From the NCBI RefSeq assembly GCF_000092845.1, contig NC_014150.1:2355510-2419509 (forward strand): a stretch of 64,000 nt of DNA. The letters run 5' to 3'. This DNA comes from Brachyspira murdochii DSM 12563 (GTDB lineage: Bacteria; Spirochaetota; Brachyspiria; Brachyspirales; Brachyspiraceae). Made by a program: the position numbers and the translations under genes. How positions within the stretch are numbered: position 1 is the first letter of the stretch; the number at the start of each line of letters is the position of its first letter. The notes beneath the pieces were generated by a model. That model did no database searches. It saw only the letters and a program-made list of their open reading frames with translations, and was not told where the DNA came from. Below are positions 55,049-64,000 of the stretch, in pieces.

Positions 55049-55921
55049 GTGAGTAAAAGTATTTTGGTGATAGGAAGTATAAATAAAGATTTGGTTGTTA
55101 ATACACCTCGTTTCCCTAAAGAGGGAGAAACTATACTTGGAAATAGTTTTACTACAAGCAATGGAGGAAAAGGTGCCAATCAGGCATGTGCTATAGGAAA
55201 ATTGGGCGGTAATGTAAGCATGCTTGGAGCAGTGGGAAATGACAGCTTCGGAAAGGATTTATCAAATGCTTTATCTTCAAATAATGTCAATATAGATAAT
55301 CTGATAATTAAAGATAATGTAGCCACTGGAATAGCTATAATTACAGTTACTCAAAGCGGTGCTAATAATATAGTTGTGGCACAGGGAGCTAATGCCTTAA
55401 TAACAAAAGATGATATTAAAGAAGAACTTATATCTATGTATGATATAATAGTTATGCAGCTTGAGATACCTTTAGATATAGCAAAATATGCAGCATGTAT
55501 GGCTAAGAAGCTGGGTAAAACAGTTGTTTTAAATCCATCTCCTGCAGTTAAACTTGATAGAGAGTTTTTAAGCTGTATTGATATAGTAATACCGAATGAA
55601 ACTGAAATAGATATTGTAGGCGGTGTAGATTATATACTTGAATGCGGAGTTAAAAATATTATATTAACTTTAGGAGCTGAAGGCTGCGATTTAATAACTA
55701 AAGAAAAAAGAAAACATTTTGATGCATATAATGTTCAGGTTGTTGATACCACTGCGGCAGGAGATAGTTTTTTGGGAGGAGTTATAAGAATGCTTGCTGA
55801 TGATAAAACTATGGAAGAGGCTATCATTTTTGCTGTGAAGGTATCGAATATTACTGTTACTAGGAAAGGAGCTATAGATTCTATACCAAATTATAATGAA
55901 GTTATTAATAGAAAATGGTGA
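55049..55921 (+). CDS. rbsK: Ribokinase
   Basis: Phosphorylates ribose at C5 using ATP, feeding nucleoside-derived ribose into the pentose phosphate pathway. The 290-residue PfkB-family protein has GSINKDLVVNTPRFPKEGETILG, the substrate motif NGGKGANQA, and the ATP/catalytic motif DTTAAGDSFLGG with catalytic Asp. GTG start at 55049 with GGGG upstream; no ATG lies in the correct place. Last gene of the operon; a terminator follows. Confidence 0.93.
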   Translation: MSKSILVIGSINKDLVVNTPRFPKEGETILGNSFTTSNGGKGANQACAIGKLGGNVSMLGAVGNDSFGKDLSNALSSNNVNIDNLIIKDNVATGIAIITVTQSGANNIVVAQGANALITKDDIKEELISMYDIIVMQLEIPLDIAKYAACMAKKLGKTVVLNPSPAVKLDREFLSCIDIVIPNETEIDIVGGVDYILECGVKNIILTLGAEGCDLITKEKRKHFDAYNVQVVDTTAAGDSFLGGVIRMLADDKTMEEAIIFAVKVSNITVTRKGAIDSIPNYNEVINRKW

Positions 55922-55942
55922 TTAATTAATATTCCTAAAAAA

Positions 55943-55986
55943 TAAAGTCAGATTATTTATTATAAAAAATAGTCTGGCTTTTATTT
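55943..55986 (+). terminator. Terminator of the nucleoside operon
   Basis: AAGTCAGATTATTT pairs with AAATAGTCTGGCTT (two wobbles) and is followed by T-rich sequence. Confidence 0.75.
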
Positions 55987-56039
55987 AATATTCTAATTTA
56001 ATTGTTTTACTTTATCATTATTATGAAATTATAAAAAAT

Positions 56040-57237
56040 AATATTTTAGTTTTATATGTGTTTTTTAGTTTTATAATATATTTTTATTAAAAGCAAGCAA
56101 TAGTATATTTATCATATTTATCGTTCTTACGTTCTATATTCTATAATAGTGGCAGCTTCATATCGTTTAAAAACATTTATTGGGGTATTAGATGAAATAC
56201 CGCTGTGAGTTTAATCCATAAGACTATTTATAGAAGATAATTTTAAAATTTTAGATAAAAGAGACCTTTAGGTATATCAGGGCATTTAAGAGTGAAATAT
56301 CAAGCTATGAGTGATGATTATTGTATCGATGCTTTAGATGAATAAATCAACTGATAATAAAAAATATCTGAATAAAATAAGACTTTATTTTTATGCCCTA
56401 ATATTGTAAATTACAACAAAGATGAATATAAAATTAAATATTCTGAACTTCATTATTTCTATTATTATAGTAATTTTGGTTATTTGAAAATAAAATATAA
56501 AAATAGATGACGATCAAATTTATTTCAAAGAAAAATTATTTGAAATAAGAGAGGCTTTGATTTCAGATATAGAATTATCTGATATATTAAAAAGATATTA
56601 ATAATTTCAAAAATATCATTGTATATACCTATAAAAAATTAAGAAATAATTTTAGAACATATTTTATTAAAAAAGTATTTAATAAAAAATAAGATTATCA
56701 TTATGACGGCATATAAAATATTTTAAGTTTTAGAGATTTCATTATTTATAATAGATATTTACATAAAGATAATTGTTCTTTTGAACTAGGAGGAATTAAT
56801 ATTATATTAAATAATAATCAATTATTATTTAATACTGACATCATATTTAATGGATATGTAGGATATCATTTCATTTTTATTGCAAAATCAATAAATAAAT
56901 ATTATCTTCTTCCTAATGGATTGGAAAGTATAAATACACCAGATAATAAATGTATGCTCGGGTTTCTTTGGGTGCATCTTGGGGAGTTAAAAAGAAAAAG
57001 AGTATTACAAAATAACGATAATATTAAAGTATCAGATGTAAGCAGACTAAAATGGGAAAATATACTAAATTTACCAAAGAAGAAGATTTTTTTATGTACA
57101 ATACGCATATAGATTTTGGAAAAAAGTATTTTGATAATGACAAAAAATATATAGATAATGAGTTTTATGATAGATTTTTAAAGAAGCCTTTAGAATATGC
57201 TATTGAACACTATGAAGATAAAATAGAAAGATTATTA
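56040..57237. pseudogene. Decayed coding region of unknown origin
   Basis: About 1.2 kb with protein-like stretches in shifting plus-strand frames interrupted by stops: RLKTFIGVLDEIPL near 56165, GHLRVKYQAMSDDYCIDALDE near 56280-56345, FELGGINIILNNNQLLFNTDIIFNG near 56773-56850 continuing to YYLLPNGLESINTP, and a last open frame to 57279 (FLKKPLEYAIEHYEDKIERLL). The composition is that of coding DNA rather than spacer, but no family was recognised. Probably one or two dead genes. Confidence 0.45.
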
Positions 57238-58221
57238 TTATCTATATTTTATAATACGCTCTATTATTACACCTATTAAAATAGTGGATATTCCTAACAT
57301 TATAAAAAATATCCAAGTGTTCATCTTTAAATAAAAATATTCAAAGTATCTTATATACATATTGAGTATAATAAAGAATATTGAAAATTTTACTATAGAA
57401 TAGATTTTTAGTTTGTATCCTATTATAAGACTTATAATATCTGAAATTAAAAATAAAATACTATATATTAATAGCTCCCCTGATGAAGATTGAAATATTA
57501 TAGGCTCACTTGATTTACCGAATACTGACATTATAGAAAGTATGATATTTAAATATAATAATCCTATTGTATAATAAATAGGTGAAAATTTTAAATATTT
57601 ATCTCCAAGTTTTTTATTTATATCTGTTATACCTATTAAAAATATCAATATACTTGTTGTTATAAACCTTATATAATTATTAAGCATTAAATCTATTGAA
57701 GATATATCAAAACCTTCAAGTCCATACCAAGTTATTAATCCTATTACTGCTATTGAAAGTACTGCATAGTTTTTCTTTATATATGCTATTATAAAAAATA
57801 TTATAATACTTATGAGAGACAGAAGAATAAAATTATCTTTATTATTAGTTATTATATACGATACTGTAAAAATAAATGCTGATAAAAATATTGAAGATAC
57901 TGCTATTATAGCAGAAGAAGTTTTTGGTAAATATATTTCTTTTCTTTTAAGAATCTCATCAGCTATAAATCCGGATAAAAAAAGCAGAGCGAATAAAATT
58001 GCTATAAAGTAAATGGAAAATATATAAAAACTTATAAAAGATATAAATCCTATAGAAACCATTATAATACCTGTTATCATTATGGCTCTTATTATAGGCT
58101 GAAAATCTATATAATCATTATCATATTTATTTGATAATATTTTAAATTGCTCATCTGTTATTATATTATCTTTATTCCATTTTTTTAATTCTCTTAATAT
58201 AAATCTTTTTTTACTGCTCAT
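57238..58221 (-). CDS. DUF2157-type membrane protein
   Basis: A 327-residue protein: soluble helical N-terminus (residues 1-45, LRELKKWNKDNIITDEQFKILSNKY, the DUF2157 pattern), then about nine hydrophobic helices. Function unknown. The short gene upstream ends 11 bases before its start and is probably co-transcribed. Its 3' end overlaps the decayed region. Confidence 0.7.
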   Translation of the reverse strand: MSSKKRFILRELKKWNKDNIITDEQFKILSNKYDNDYIDFQPIIRAIMITGIIMVSIGFISFISFYIFSIYFIAILFALLFLSGFIADEILKRKEIYLPKTSSAIIAVSSIFLSAFIFTVSYIITNNKDNFILLSLISIIIFFIIAYIKKNYAVLSIAVIGLITWYGLEGFDISSIDLMLNNYIRFITTSILIFLIGITDINKKLGDKYLKFSPIYYTIGLLYLNIILSIMSVFGKSSEPIIFQSSSGELLIYSILFLISDIISLIIGYKLKIYSIVKFSIFFIILNMYIRYFEYFYLKMNTWIFFIMLGISTILIGVIIERIIKYR

Positions 58222-58232
58222 AATATATTTAA

Positions 58233-58553
58233 TTAATAATCTTTAAATATTTCTTTTCTTATATATTTTATATTATCTAAAGTATATTGTGTATAGTCAT
58301 TATCATCAGATTTCATTGCTCTTAATACACTTAAATATTTTATAAAGTTTTTAAAACTTTCAATTAAATTTTCAGGAACAATTATTTTTATATCTCCTTT
58401 TATATCGTCATTAAAATCTTTGCTGTTTTCATTCATTATCATAGAGCAAAACTCATTTTTATTTTTAAAAAATTCGTCTAAGTTATTATTTTCTAAATAC
58501 TTAATAAGCTCATCTAATTTATCAGTTATTAATTTTATATTTTTATTATTCAT
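58233..58553 (-). CDS. Small hypothetical protein paired with the DUF2157 gene
   Basis: A 106-residue soluble, highly charged, Asn/Lys/Asp-rich, probably helical protein with no signal peptide or recognised motif. It is followed 11 bases later by the DUF2157 gene. Kept as a gene because of its length, coding-like composition and tight spacing. Confidence 0.55.
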   Translation of the reverse strand: MNNKNIKLITDKLDELIKYLENNNLDEFFKNKNEFCSMIMNENSKDFNDDIKGDIKIIVPENLIESFKNFIKYLSVLRAMKSDDNDYTQYTLDNIKYIRKEIFKDY

Positions 58554-58777
58554 AGATTATCCAGTTATATAGATTTTCTTTTAATACTTTAATATTATAA
58601 TAAAATAATTGCAATAGAATTAGCGTTTGTAATTTAAATATTTTACTAAATTAACTTATTTAAAGTAAAAAATATTTACATTTTATATTTGTTTTAGCTA
58701 ATAAAATTTTTTATGTATTAAATGTATTGTTTTATTATAAAATTATGATATTTTAAGTAAATTTTTTGTAAAATATA

Positions 58778-58805
58778 TTGACAAAATATGCTTTTAGGCT
58801 ATATT
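58778..58805 (+). promoter_or_regulatory. Promoter of PepSY-like paralogue 2
   Basis: TTGACA (58778-58783), 16-base spacer, TATATT (58800-58805), followed by TATAAT as in the other paralogue. Confidence 0.75.
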
Positions 58806-58810
58806 TATAA

Positions 58811-58829
58811 TTGTAAAGATAATTTACAA
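58811..58829 (+). promoter_or_regulatory. Palindromic operator, copy 2
   Basis: TTGTAAAGATAATTTACAA, a perfect dyad of 7-base arms around GATAA, at the expected transcription start. Confidence 0.7.
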
Positions 58830-58862
58830 TAACATATGAGAAAAATTAAAAGGAGATTTACT

Positions 58863-59282
58863 ATGACTAAAAAATTATTTGCTTTATTAATCACTTTGAC
58901 TATTATTTCTACTTCAAGTGCTTTTGCTGATTGTTCTTCACTTCCACAGAATGCTAGAAACTTTATACAGAAAGTTTATCCTAATGTTAAGATATGGAAG
59001 GCAGAGAGAGATGACGGAAAATTTGAAGTAAAATTATCAAACGGTTCTAAAATAGACTTTTTGTATAACGGAGAGTGGAACAGTATAGACGGTGAGTACA
59101 ACACAGTTCCTTTCAGTGCTTTACCTCAGTCTCTAGCAAACACTATAAAAAATACTTATTCTAATGCTGTAATAATAGAAATAGAAAAAGAATGGGGCAA
59201 TTACAAAGTTAAACTAAATAACTTTATGGAATTATTTATAACCCCTGACGGACAGCTAATGGGACAGAAATTTGATGATTAA
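58863..59282 (+). CDS. Exported PepSY-like (BLIP-fold) protein, paralogue 2
   Basis: From ATG 58863 (AGGAGA upstream; the 9-codon upstream extension runs through the ribosome-binding site and is not used) the product is 139 residues: signal peptide MTKKLFALLITLTIISTSSAFA, then two PepSY-like units (NFIQKVYPNVKIWKAERDDGKFEVKLSNGSKIDF and NTIKNTYSNAVIIEIEKEWGNYKVKLNN). It differs from paralogue 1 mainly at its N-terminal mature end (DCSS instead of DWVVPAS). Probably periplasmic; function unknown. Confidence 0.82.
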   Translation: MTKKLFALLITLTIISTSSAFADCSSLPQNARNFIQKVYPNVKIWKAERDDGKFEVKLSNGSKIDFLYNGEWNSIDGEYNTVPFSALPQSLANTIKNTYSNAVIIEIEKEWGNYKVKLNNFMELFITPDGQLMGQKFDD

Positions 59283-59552
59283 TGATATATTACTTATAAC
59301 AACACTTTAACGGAAGAGCTTGCTCTCTCTTTTTTATCAAAAAGTAATATTTATTTTTTATATAAAAAAATAAAAAGAATAATAAAAAGTAAATCAGAAA
59401 CAAGAGATAAAATAAATAAAATATAAGAGCAATAAAGCACATAAAATAACATATAGTATAATACTTGAACAATTTTATTTTTTACAAATTATAATTGTTT
59501 AGTTAGATTTAAATAATATATTTTTATTCAGATTTATAAAAAATTAATGTTT

Positions 59553-59609
59553 AAATAAAAAATAGCTGTCTTCAATTTTTAATTTTTATATATTGAAAAC
59601 AGCTATTTT
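59553..59609 (-). terminator. Terminator of fhs
   Basis: On the minus strand AAAATAGCTGT pairs with ACAGCTATTTT around a partly paired loop, followed by T residues. Confidence 0.75.
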
Positions 59610-59621
59610 CTTCAATATCTA

Positions 59622-61283
59622 TTAGAATAATCCGCTTATTTTTCCATTTTCATCTATATCTATATTGCATGCAGCGGGTATTTTAGGTAGTCCCGGCATA
59701 TCTATTATACCGCCAGCCATAGCAATAATAAATCCTGCACCTGAAGCAAGTTTTACTTCATCGATATTTAGAGTATATCCTTTAGGGGCATTAAGAAGTG
59801 CCGGATTATCGGATATTGATTTTTGAGTTTTTGACATACATATAGGCAGATTTCCAAATCCTATAGTCTCTATTTTTTTTATCATTTTATTTGCTTTAGC
59901 TGAGAATTTAATGTCGCCTGCACCGTATATTTCTTTGCATATAAGTTCTATTTTTTCTTTGATGCTTTTTTCTAAATCATATAAAGGTTTATAATTAGAT
60001 TCTTCAGAAGCGGCTTTTACAACTTTTTGAGCCAAATCTTTTCCGCCTTCTCCTCCTTTTTCCCATACCTCGCATAATGATATATCTGCTCCAATATCTT
60101 GGCAGTGTTTTGTTATGCATTCTATTTCTTTTTGAGTATCAGAAGAGAATTTATTAATAGCAACAACAACTGGAACATTGTACTTTCTCATGTTTTCTAT
60201 ATGCTTATCCAAATTCTCAAAACCTTTATTTAAAGCATTCAAATCTTCTTTATTAAGCTCCAAAGCTCCTCCATGATGCTTTAATGCCCTTATAGTGGCA
60301 ACCAAAACTATGCAGTTTGGCTTTAAATCAGCAGCACGGCATTTAATATCAAGAAACTTTTCAGCTCCCAAATCGGCAGCAAATCCAGCCTCTGTGATAG
60401 TATAATCAGAAAGTTTTAAAGCTAATTTTGTAGCAAGTATAGAATTACAGCCATGTGCAATATTGGCAAAAGGTCCTCCATGAACTATAGCAGGAGTATT
60501 TTCTAATGTCTGTACCAAATTAGGTTTTATTGCATCTTTAAGCAAAGCACAGGCAGCACCTTCAACTTTTAAATCTTTTACTTTTAAAGGATTATCATTA
60601 ACATCATAAGCAAATACAATATTTCCTATTCTCTCTTTCAAATCCATTAAAGAGTTTGAAAGACAAAGTATAGCCATAATCTCAGAAGCAACAGTTATTT
60701 GAAATGATGACTGTCTAGTAACACCATTTTCACTTCCTCCTAAACCTATAACTATATCACGTAATGCCCTGTCATTCATATCGACAACTCTTTTGAATAC
60801 TATTTTATTTGTATCTATTTTTAATTCATTTCCCTGTTTTATATGATTATCAATACAGGCTGATATTAGATTATGAGCAGAACCTATAGCATGAAAATCT
60901 CCGTTGAAGTGTAAATTAATATCTTCCATAGGAACTATTTGAGCATATCCGCCTCCGCATGCCCCGCCTTTTATTCCAAATACAGGACCTAAAGACGGTT
61001 CTCTCAAAGCTGCTACTGCATTTTTACCTATTTTATTTAATCCCTGTGTTAATCCTATTGTAACAGTGGATTTTCCTTCTCCTGCAGGTGTTGGAGTGAT
61101 AGCAGTTACCAAAACCAATTTTCCGTTTTTTTTGTCTTTTAAGTTATTTAGTAATGATAATTCTATTTTAGCCTTATATTTGCCATATGCTTCATAATCA
61201 TCATCTGTAAGATTAAGCATTTCAGCTATTTCATTTATTCTTTTTAATTTGCATTCTTGTGCTATTTCTATATCTGTTTTCAT
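59622..61283 (-). CDS. fhs: Formate-tetrahydrofolate ligase
   Basis: ATP-dependent synthesis of 10-formyl-THF from formate and THF; central to one-carbon metabolism in anaerobes. From ATG 61283 (GGAGA upstream; the 24 upstream codons lack a ribosome-binding site) the product is 553 residues, the usual length. Motifs: the P-loop PAGEGKST (66-73), [38 protein letters not shown], and a late [12 protein letters not shown]. Links with the 5-formyl-THF cyclo-ligase at 2.9 kb. Confidence 0.96.
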   Translation of the reverse strand: MKTDIEIAQECKLKRINEIAEMLNLTDDDYEAYGKYKAKIELSLLNNLKDKKNGKLVLVTAITPTPAGEGKSTVTIGLTQGLNKIGKNAVAALREPSLGPVFGIKGGACGGGYAQIVPMEDINLHFNGDFHAIGSAHNLISACIDNHIKQGNELKIDTNKIVFKRVVDMNDRALRDIVIGLGGSENGVTRQSSFQITVASEIMAILCLSNSLMDLKERIGNIVFAYDVNDNPLKVKDLKVEGAACALLKDAIKPNLVQTLENTPAIVHGGPFANIAHGCNSILATKLALKLSDYTITEAGFAADLGAEKFLDIKCRAADLKPNCIVLVATIRALKHHGGALELNKEDLNALNKGFENLDKHIENMRKYNVPVVVAINKFSSDTQKEIECITKHCQDIGADISLCEVWEKGGEGGKDLAQKVVKAASEESNYKPLYDLEKSIKEKIELICKEIYGAGDIKFSAKANKMIKKIETIGFGNLPICMSKTQKSISDNPALLNAPKGYTLNIDEVKLASGAGFIIAMAGGIIDMPGLPKIPAACNIDIDENGKISGLF

Positions 61284-61520
61284 AATGTCTCCAATAGATA
61301 TTTGTAATATTTTATGATTTTTATTATTGATTTTAATAATAGAAATATACAGCATTTTTTAATTATTTGATAGTATTTTTTTCATTAATTACTTAAATTA
61401 CTTTAAAAAATACTATTGAATTTTGTATAATTATTATTATAATTTTGTAAAAGAGGTTTAAGTATATTTATTTTTTATTATAGAAAATTACTTCTTAATT
61501 TTTAATAAAGGATTTGTTTA

Positions 61521-62483
61521 ATGGATAAAGTTAATATTAGTCTCATAGGTGTAGGAAGAATGGGGCAGTTTCATTTAAATGTTATAAGCCAAATAAATCA
61601 TATAAATTTATCTGGAATATATGATGCCGATGAAAATCATCTTAATGAAATATCTCAAAAGTATAATATAAAAAAATTTAATAGTATCGATGAAGCTATA
61701 GATAATGCAGATGCTGTAATAATAGCAAGCCCTACAACTTTTCATTTTGAAATAGCTAAAAAAGCCGTAGAAAAAGGAAAACATGTTTTGGTAGAAAAAC
61801 CTATGACAGAAACTTATGCTCAGGCTTTAGAATTGGAAGAGATTGTAAAACAAAAAAATGTTATACTTCAGGTAGGACATGTAGAGAGATTTAATGGTGC
61901 TGTTCAAGAACTTCATCATATAATAGAAAATCCTTATTTAATAGAGGCTAGAAGATTGGCTCCTTTTACTCCTCGTATTACAGATGTAGGTGTTGTATTT
62001 GATATTATGATACATGATTTGGATATTGTAACTTCATTAGTAAAAAAGCCGGTTATAAAATTTTCTGCAAGCGGAAAGAGAATAAGAACAAAAAATGAAG
62101 ATATAGCCAGTGCATTATTAGAGTTTGAAGATGAAACTATAGCTACAGTAAGTGCAAGCAGGGTTACTCAGGAAAAAATCAGAACATTGGCTATAAGTAC
62201 AGAAGAAGCATACTTTTTATTAGACTATGCTACTCAGGATATAACTATACATAGACAGGCAGCAAGTCAGAGCAATATAAAAACTTCTATAGGTATAAAC
62301 TATAAACAGGAATCTATTATAGAAAGAGTATTTATTCACAGAGATAATCCTTTAAAATTAGAAGACGAGCATTTTGCTAATTGTATATTAGGTAAGGATA
62401 AAAGATTTGTTTCTATAGAAGATGATGTTAATACTATCAAATTAACAGAAGCTATATTAAAAGAGATAAAAAAGACTTGGTAA
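61521..62483 (+). CDS. Gfo/Idh/MocA-family oxidoreductase
   Basis: A 320-residue NAD(P)-dependent sugar or inositol dehydrogenase-type enzyme. The N-terminal Rossmann fold begins ISLIGVGRMGQFHLNVI (nucleotide-binding GxGxxG), then SPTTFHFEIAKKAVEKGKHVLVEKPMTET, where the Lys of EKP is catalytic; the C-terminal alpha/beta domain includes DIMIHDLDIVTSL, with the catalytic His. The substrate cannot be told; inositol dehydrogenases and UDP-sugar dehydrogenases have this form. The gene stands alone with its own start region. Confidence 0.88.
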   Translation: MDKVNISLIGVGRMGQFHLNVISQINHINLSGIYDADENHLNEISQKYNIKKFNSIDEAIDNADAVIIASPTTFHFEIAKKAVEKGKHVLVEKPMTETYAQALELEEIVKQKNVILQVGHVERFNGAVQELHHIIENPYLIEARRLAPFTPRITDVGVVFDIMIHDLDIVTSLVKKPVIKFSASGKRIRTKNEDIASALLEFEDETIATVSASRVTQEKIRTLAISTEEAYFLLDYATQDITIHRQAASQSNIKTSIGINYKQESIIERVFIHRDNPLKLEDEHFANCILGKDKRFVSIEDDVNTIKLTEAILKEIKKTW

Positions 62484-62501
62484 ATAGTTTATAATAAAAT
62501 A

Positions 62502-62573
62502 TCTGATTTTTTTATATTATTAATAATAAATTAAATATTAACAAAATTATTAATATATATAAAAAAATCATGA
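62502..62573. terminator. Bidirectional AT-rich hairpin between convergent genes
   Basis: TGATTTTTTTATAT pairs with ATATAAAAAAATCA across an AT-rich loop; probable terminator for both the dehydrogenase and trpA. Confidence 0.55.
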
Positions 62574-62602
62574 TAATTTATTTTTAATTATTAATATTTA
62601 AT

Positions 62603-63376
62603 TTATTCATTCATAGCATTTTTCATATCTCTCACATACTCTCCTATATATTTTGGCGAATTATTTTCATATTTATCGCAAAGTTTTATTATTGCACTTC
62701 CAACTATGACACCATCAGAATACTTACTTATATTTTTAGCCTGTTCTGTTGTTGATATACCAAATCCAACTGCCGCAGGTATATTTGTATTTTTCTTTAT
62801 TAAGTCTACAATTTTAGCAATATCTGTTTCTATTTTTTGACGAACTCCTGTAACTCCAAGCGATGATACGCAGTACACAAAACCTGATGCCTCTTTTGAA
62901 ATTTTATGTATTCTGTTTTCTGAAGTAGGAGCTATTAAAGAAATTAAATCAATATCATATTTTTTGCAAAATGGCTCAAATATATTTTTCTCTTCGAATG
63001 GTACGTCTGGAAGTATTAATCCGTCAATATTTATTTCTTTTGATATGGATAAAAAATTTTCTATATCATAAGAATAAACAACATTAGCATAAGTCATAAA
63101 AACTAAAGGTATATCGCTGTTTTTTCTTATTCTTCTAACCATATCAAAAATTTTCTCTCTGGTTACATGATTTTTTAAAGCTTTTTCATTGGCATTTTGT
63201 ATAACAAGACCCTCTGCAGTAGGATCCGAAAAAGGTATTCCAAGCTCTATCAAATCAGCCCCATTTTCAATCATAGAATATATAATATCCTCTGTTAATT
63301 CTAAAGAAGGATATCCGCAGGTTATAAAAGGTATAAATGCTTTTTTATTTTCAAATGCTTTGTATATATTACTCAT
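62603..63376 (-). CDS. trpA: Tryptophan synthase alpha subunit
   Basis: Cleaves indole-3-glycerol phosphate to indole, passed by channel to TrpB. The 257-residue TIM barrel has the catalytic Glu in [11 protein letters not shown] (E44) and, at the position of the second catalytic Asp, Glu55 (TAEG where LADG is common). Phosphate-binding VGFGIST and GVIVGSAI are present. Its start overlaps the trpB stop by 8 bases (ATGAGTAA), so the subunits are translationally coupled. Confidence 0.96.
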   Translation of the reverse strand: MSNIYKAFENKKAFIPFITCGYPSLELTEDIIYSMIENGADLIELGIPFSDPTAEGLVIQNANEKALKNHVTREKIFDMVRRIRKNSDIPLVFMTYANVVYSYDIENFLSISKEINIDGLILPDVPFEEKNIFEPFCKKYDIDLISLIAPTSENRIHKISKEASGFVYCVSSLGVTGVRQKIETDIAKIVDLIKKNTNIPAAVGFGISTTEQAKNISKYSDGVIVGSAIIKLCDKYENNSPKYIGEYVRDMKNAMNE

Positions 63377-64000
63377 AAATATTTTCTCCTCTGTATTTAG
63401 CTACTGATGAACAATCCTTATCCCCCCTTCCAGAAAGATTAATAACTATAATATCATCTTTATTCATAGAAGGAGCTTTTTTCATGGCATAATAAACTGC
63501 ATGGGCACTTTCTATAGCAGGTATTATACCCTCTATACGAGATAAATATTCAAATGCTTCTATAGCTTCATCATCTGTAACAGCAACATATTCAGCTCTT
63601 TTAGTATCATGCAAAAAACTATGCTCAGGACCTACACCGGGGTAATCAAGCCCAGCAGATATCGAATAAACAGGAGCTATCTGTCCTTGACTGTCCTGAC
63701 AAAAATATGAACGCATGCCATGAAATATACCTATTTTACCTGTAGAAATAGTAGCAGCTGTTTCCAATGTGTCAATTCCTCTTCCTGCAGCCTCACAGCC
63801 TATAAGTTTAACATCTTTATCTTCAATAAAATTATAAAAAGCCCCCATAGCATTAGAGCCTCCTCCTACGCAGGCTATTATCATACTAGGTAATTTATTT
63901 TCATACTCATAAATCTGTTCTTTTATCTCCTTTGAAATAACAGCTTGAAAATCTCTTACAATAGTAGGAAAAGGATGAGGTCCCATAACAGAACCTAATA
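63369..64000 (-). CDS. trpB: Tryptophan synthase beta subunit (N-terminus beyond window)
   Basis: PLP enzyme joining indole and serine to tryptophan. Only the C-terminal half (about 210 residues) lies in the window; the frame is open to base 64000 ([18 protein letters not shown]). Visible family motifs: [16 protein letters not shown] (PLP phosphate loop), [24 protein letters not shown] and the C-terminal SGRGDKD (pyridine-nitrogen Ser region). Overlaps trpA by 8 bases. Confidence 0.96.
   Translation of the reverse strand, partial: LGSVMGPHPFPTIVRDFQAVISKEIKEQIYEYENKLPSMIIACVGGGSNAMGAFYNFIEDKDVKLIGCEAAGRGIDTLETAATISTGKIGIFHGMRSYFCQDSQGQIAPVYSISAGLDYPGVGPEHSFLHDTKRAEYVAVTDDEAIEAFEYLSRIEGIIPAIESAHAVYYAMKKAPSMNKDDIIVINLSGRGDKDCSSVAKYRGENIYE

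Larger units (their letters stand above)
58554..58862. other. Divergent intergenic region
   Basis: AT-rich; contains the promoter and operator of PepSY-like paralogue 2 in its last 85 bases, nothing recognised elsewhere. Confidence 0.5.

Noticed and set aside
57052-57279. 75-residue ORF as an independent gene
   Set aside because: No ribosome-binding site, overlaps the 3' end of the DUF2157 gene on the other strand, and continues the decayed region; treated as part of it.

Overview
The window is strongly AT-rich chromosomal DNA from a bacterium with double-membrane envelope features (signal-peptide beta-barrel candidates, LolD/LolA-like genes, lipoproteins, an RND pump), chemotaxis genes and a PilZ protein. 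Gene content and base composition fit a spirochaete of the genus Brachyspira best; this is inference from content, not a database match. About 58 protein genes are readable, most of them intact housekeeping or transport genes.

Layout. 1-4.0 kb: recG (cut by the window edge), a YkvA/DUF1232 membrane protein, a PilZ protein overlapping 5-formyl-THF cyclo-ligase, cheW. 4.7-6.0 kb: a cation/proton antiporter whose leader region carries a long inverted repeat. 6.4-14.1 kb: accessory envelope genes: a frameshifted lipoprotein with a TTAC repeat, barrel-like proteins, a large internally duplicated ankyrin protein, and a PadR regulator with two HAAS-domain membrane proteins. 14.1-20.1 kb: a probable envelope export operon (two TPR proteins, LolD-like ATPase, FtsX/MacB-like permease, LolA-like carrier, outer-membrane barrel) interrupted by GC-rich intergenic repeat islands. 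20.4-26.2 kb: PepSY-like protein, apbE, rsmD, a LiaF-like protein, then metX and metY (homoserine acetylation and sulfhydrylation). metY is preceded by a methionine-rich leader peptide with mutually exclusive terminator and antiterminator stems.

26.5-33 kb is the most unusual stretch: paired stem-loop elements, an ankyrin lipoprotein, an rtcB-type RNA ligase, then two family-8-type glycosyltransferase genes around a radical SAM gene. Each glycosyltransferase is preceded by a short leader ORF containing a tetranucleotide repeat (GCAA or ACAG). In the second, the leader ORF spans an intrinsic terminator and overlaps the glycosyltransferase start, so repeat number should set whether ribosomes cross the terminator. 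The first glycosyltransferase is broken by an in-frame TGA; the second sits between 116-bp identical direct repeats.

33-48 kb: PTS IIABC transporter, a methyl-accepting chemotaxis protein, a PpiD/SurA-like foldase, a DUF486 protein, a decayed insertion-sequence remnant, an RND efflux pump, a rhodanese lipoprotein and a LacI-family regulator. 47.2-55.9 kb: a coherent nucleoside uptake and salvage operon (BMP binding lipoprotein, ATPase, two permeases, nucleoside hydrolase, M20 peptidase/deacylase, glutamine-amidotransferase-like protein, ribokinase) probably controlled by the divergent LacI-type gene. 56-64 kb: a decayed region, a DUF2157 protein pair, a second PepSY-like paralogue sharing promoter and operator with the first, formate-THF ligase, a Gfo/Idh/MocA dehydrogenase, and trpB-trpA (trpB cut by the window edge).

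No rRNA, tRNA or CRISPR array was recognised.
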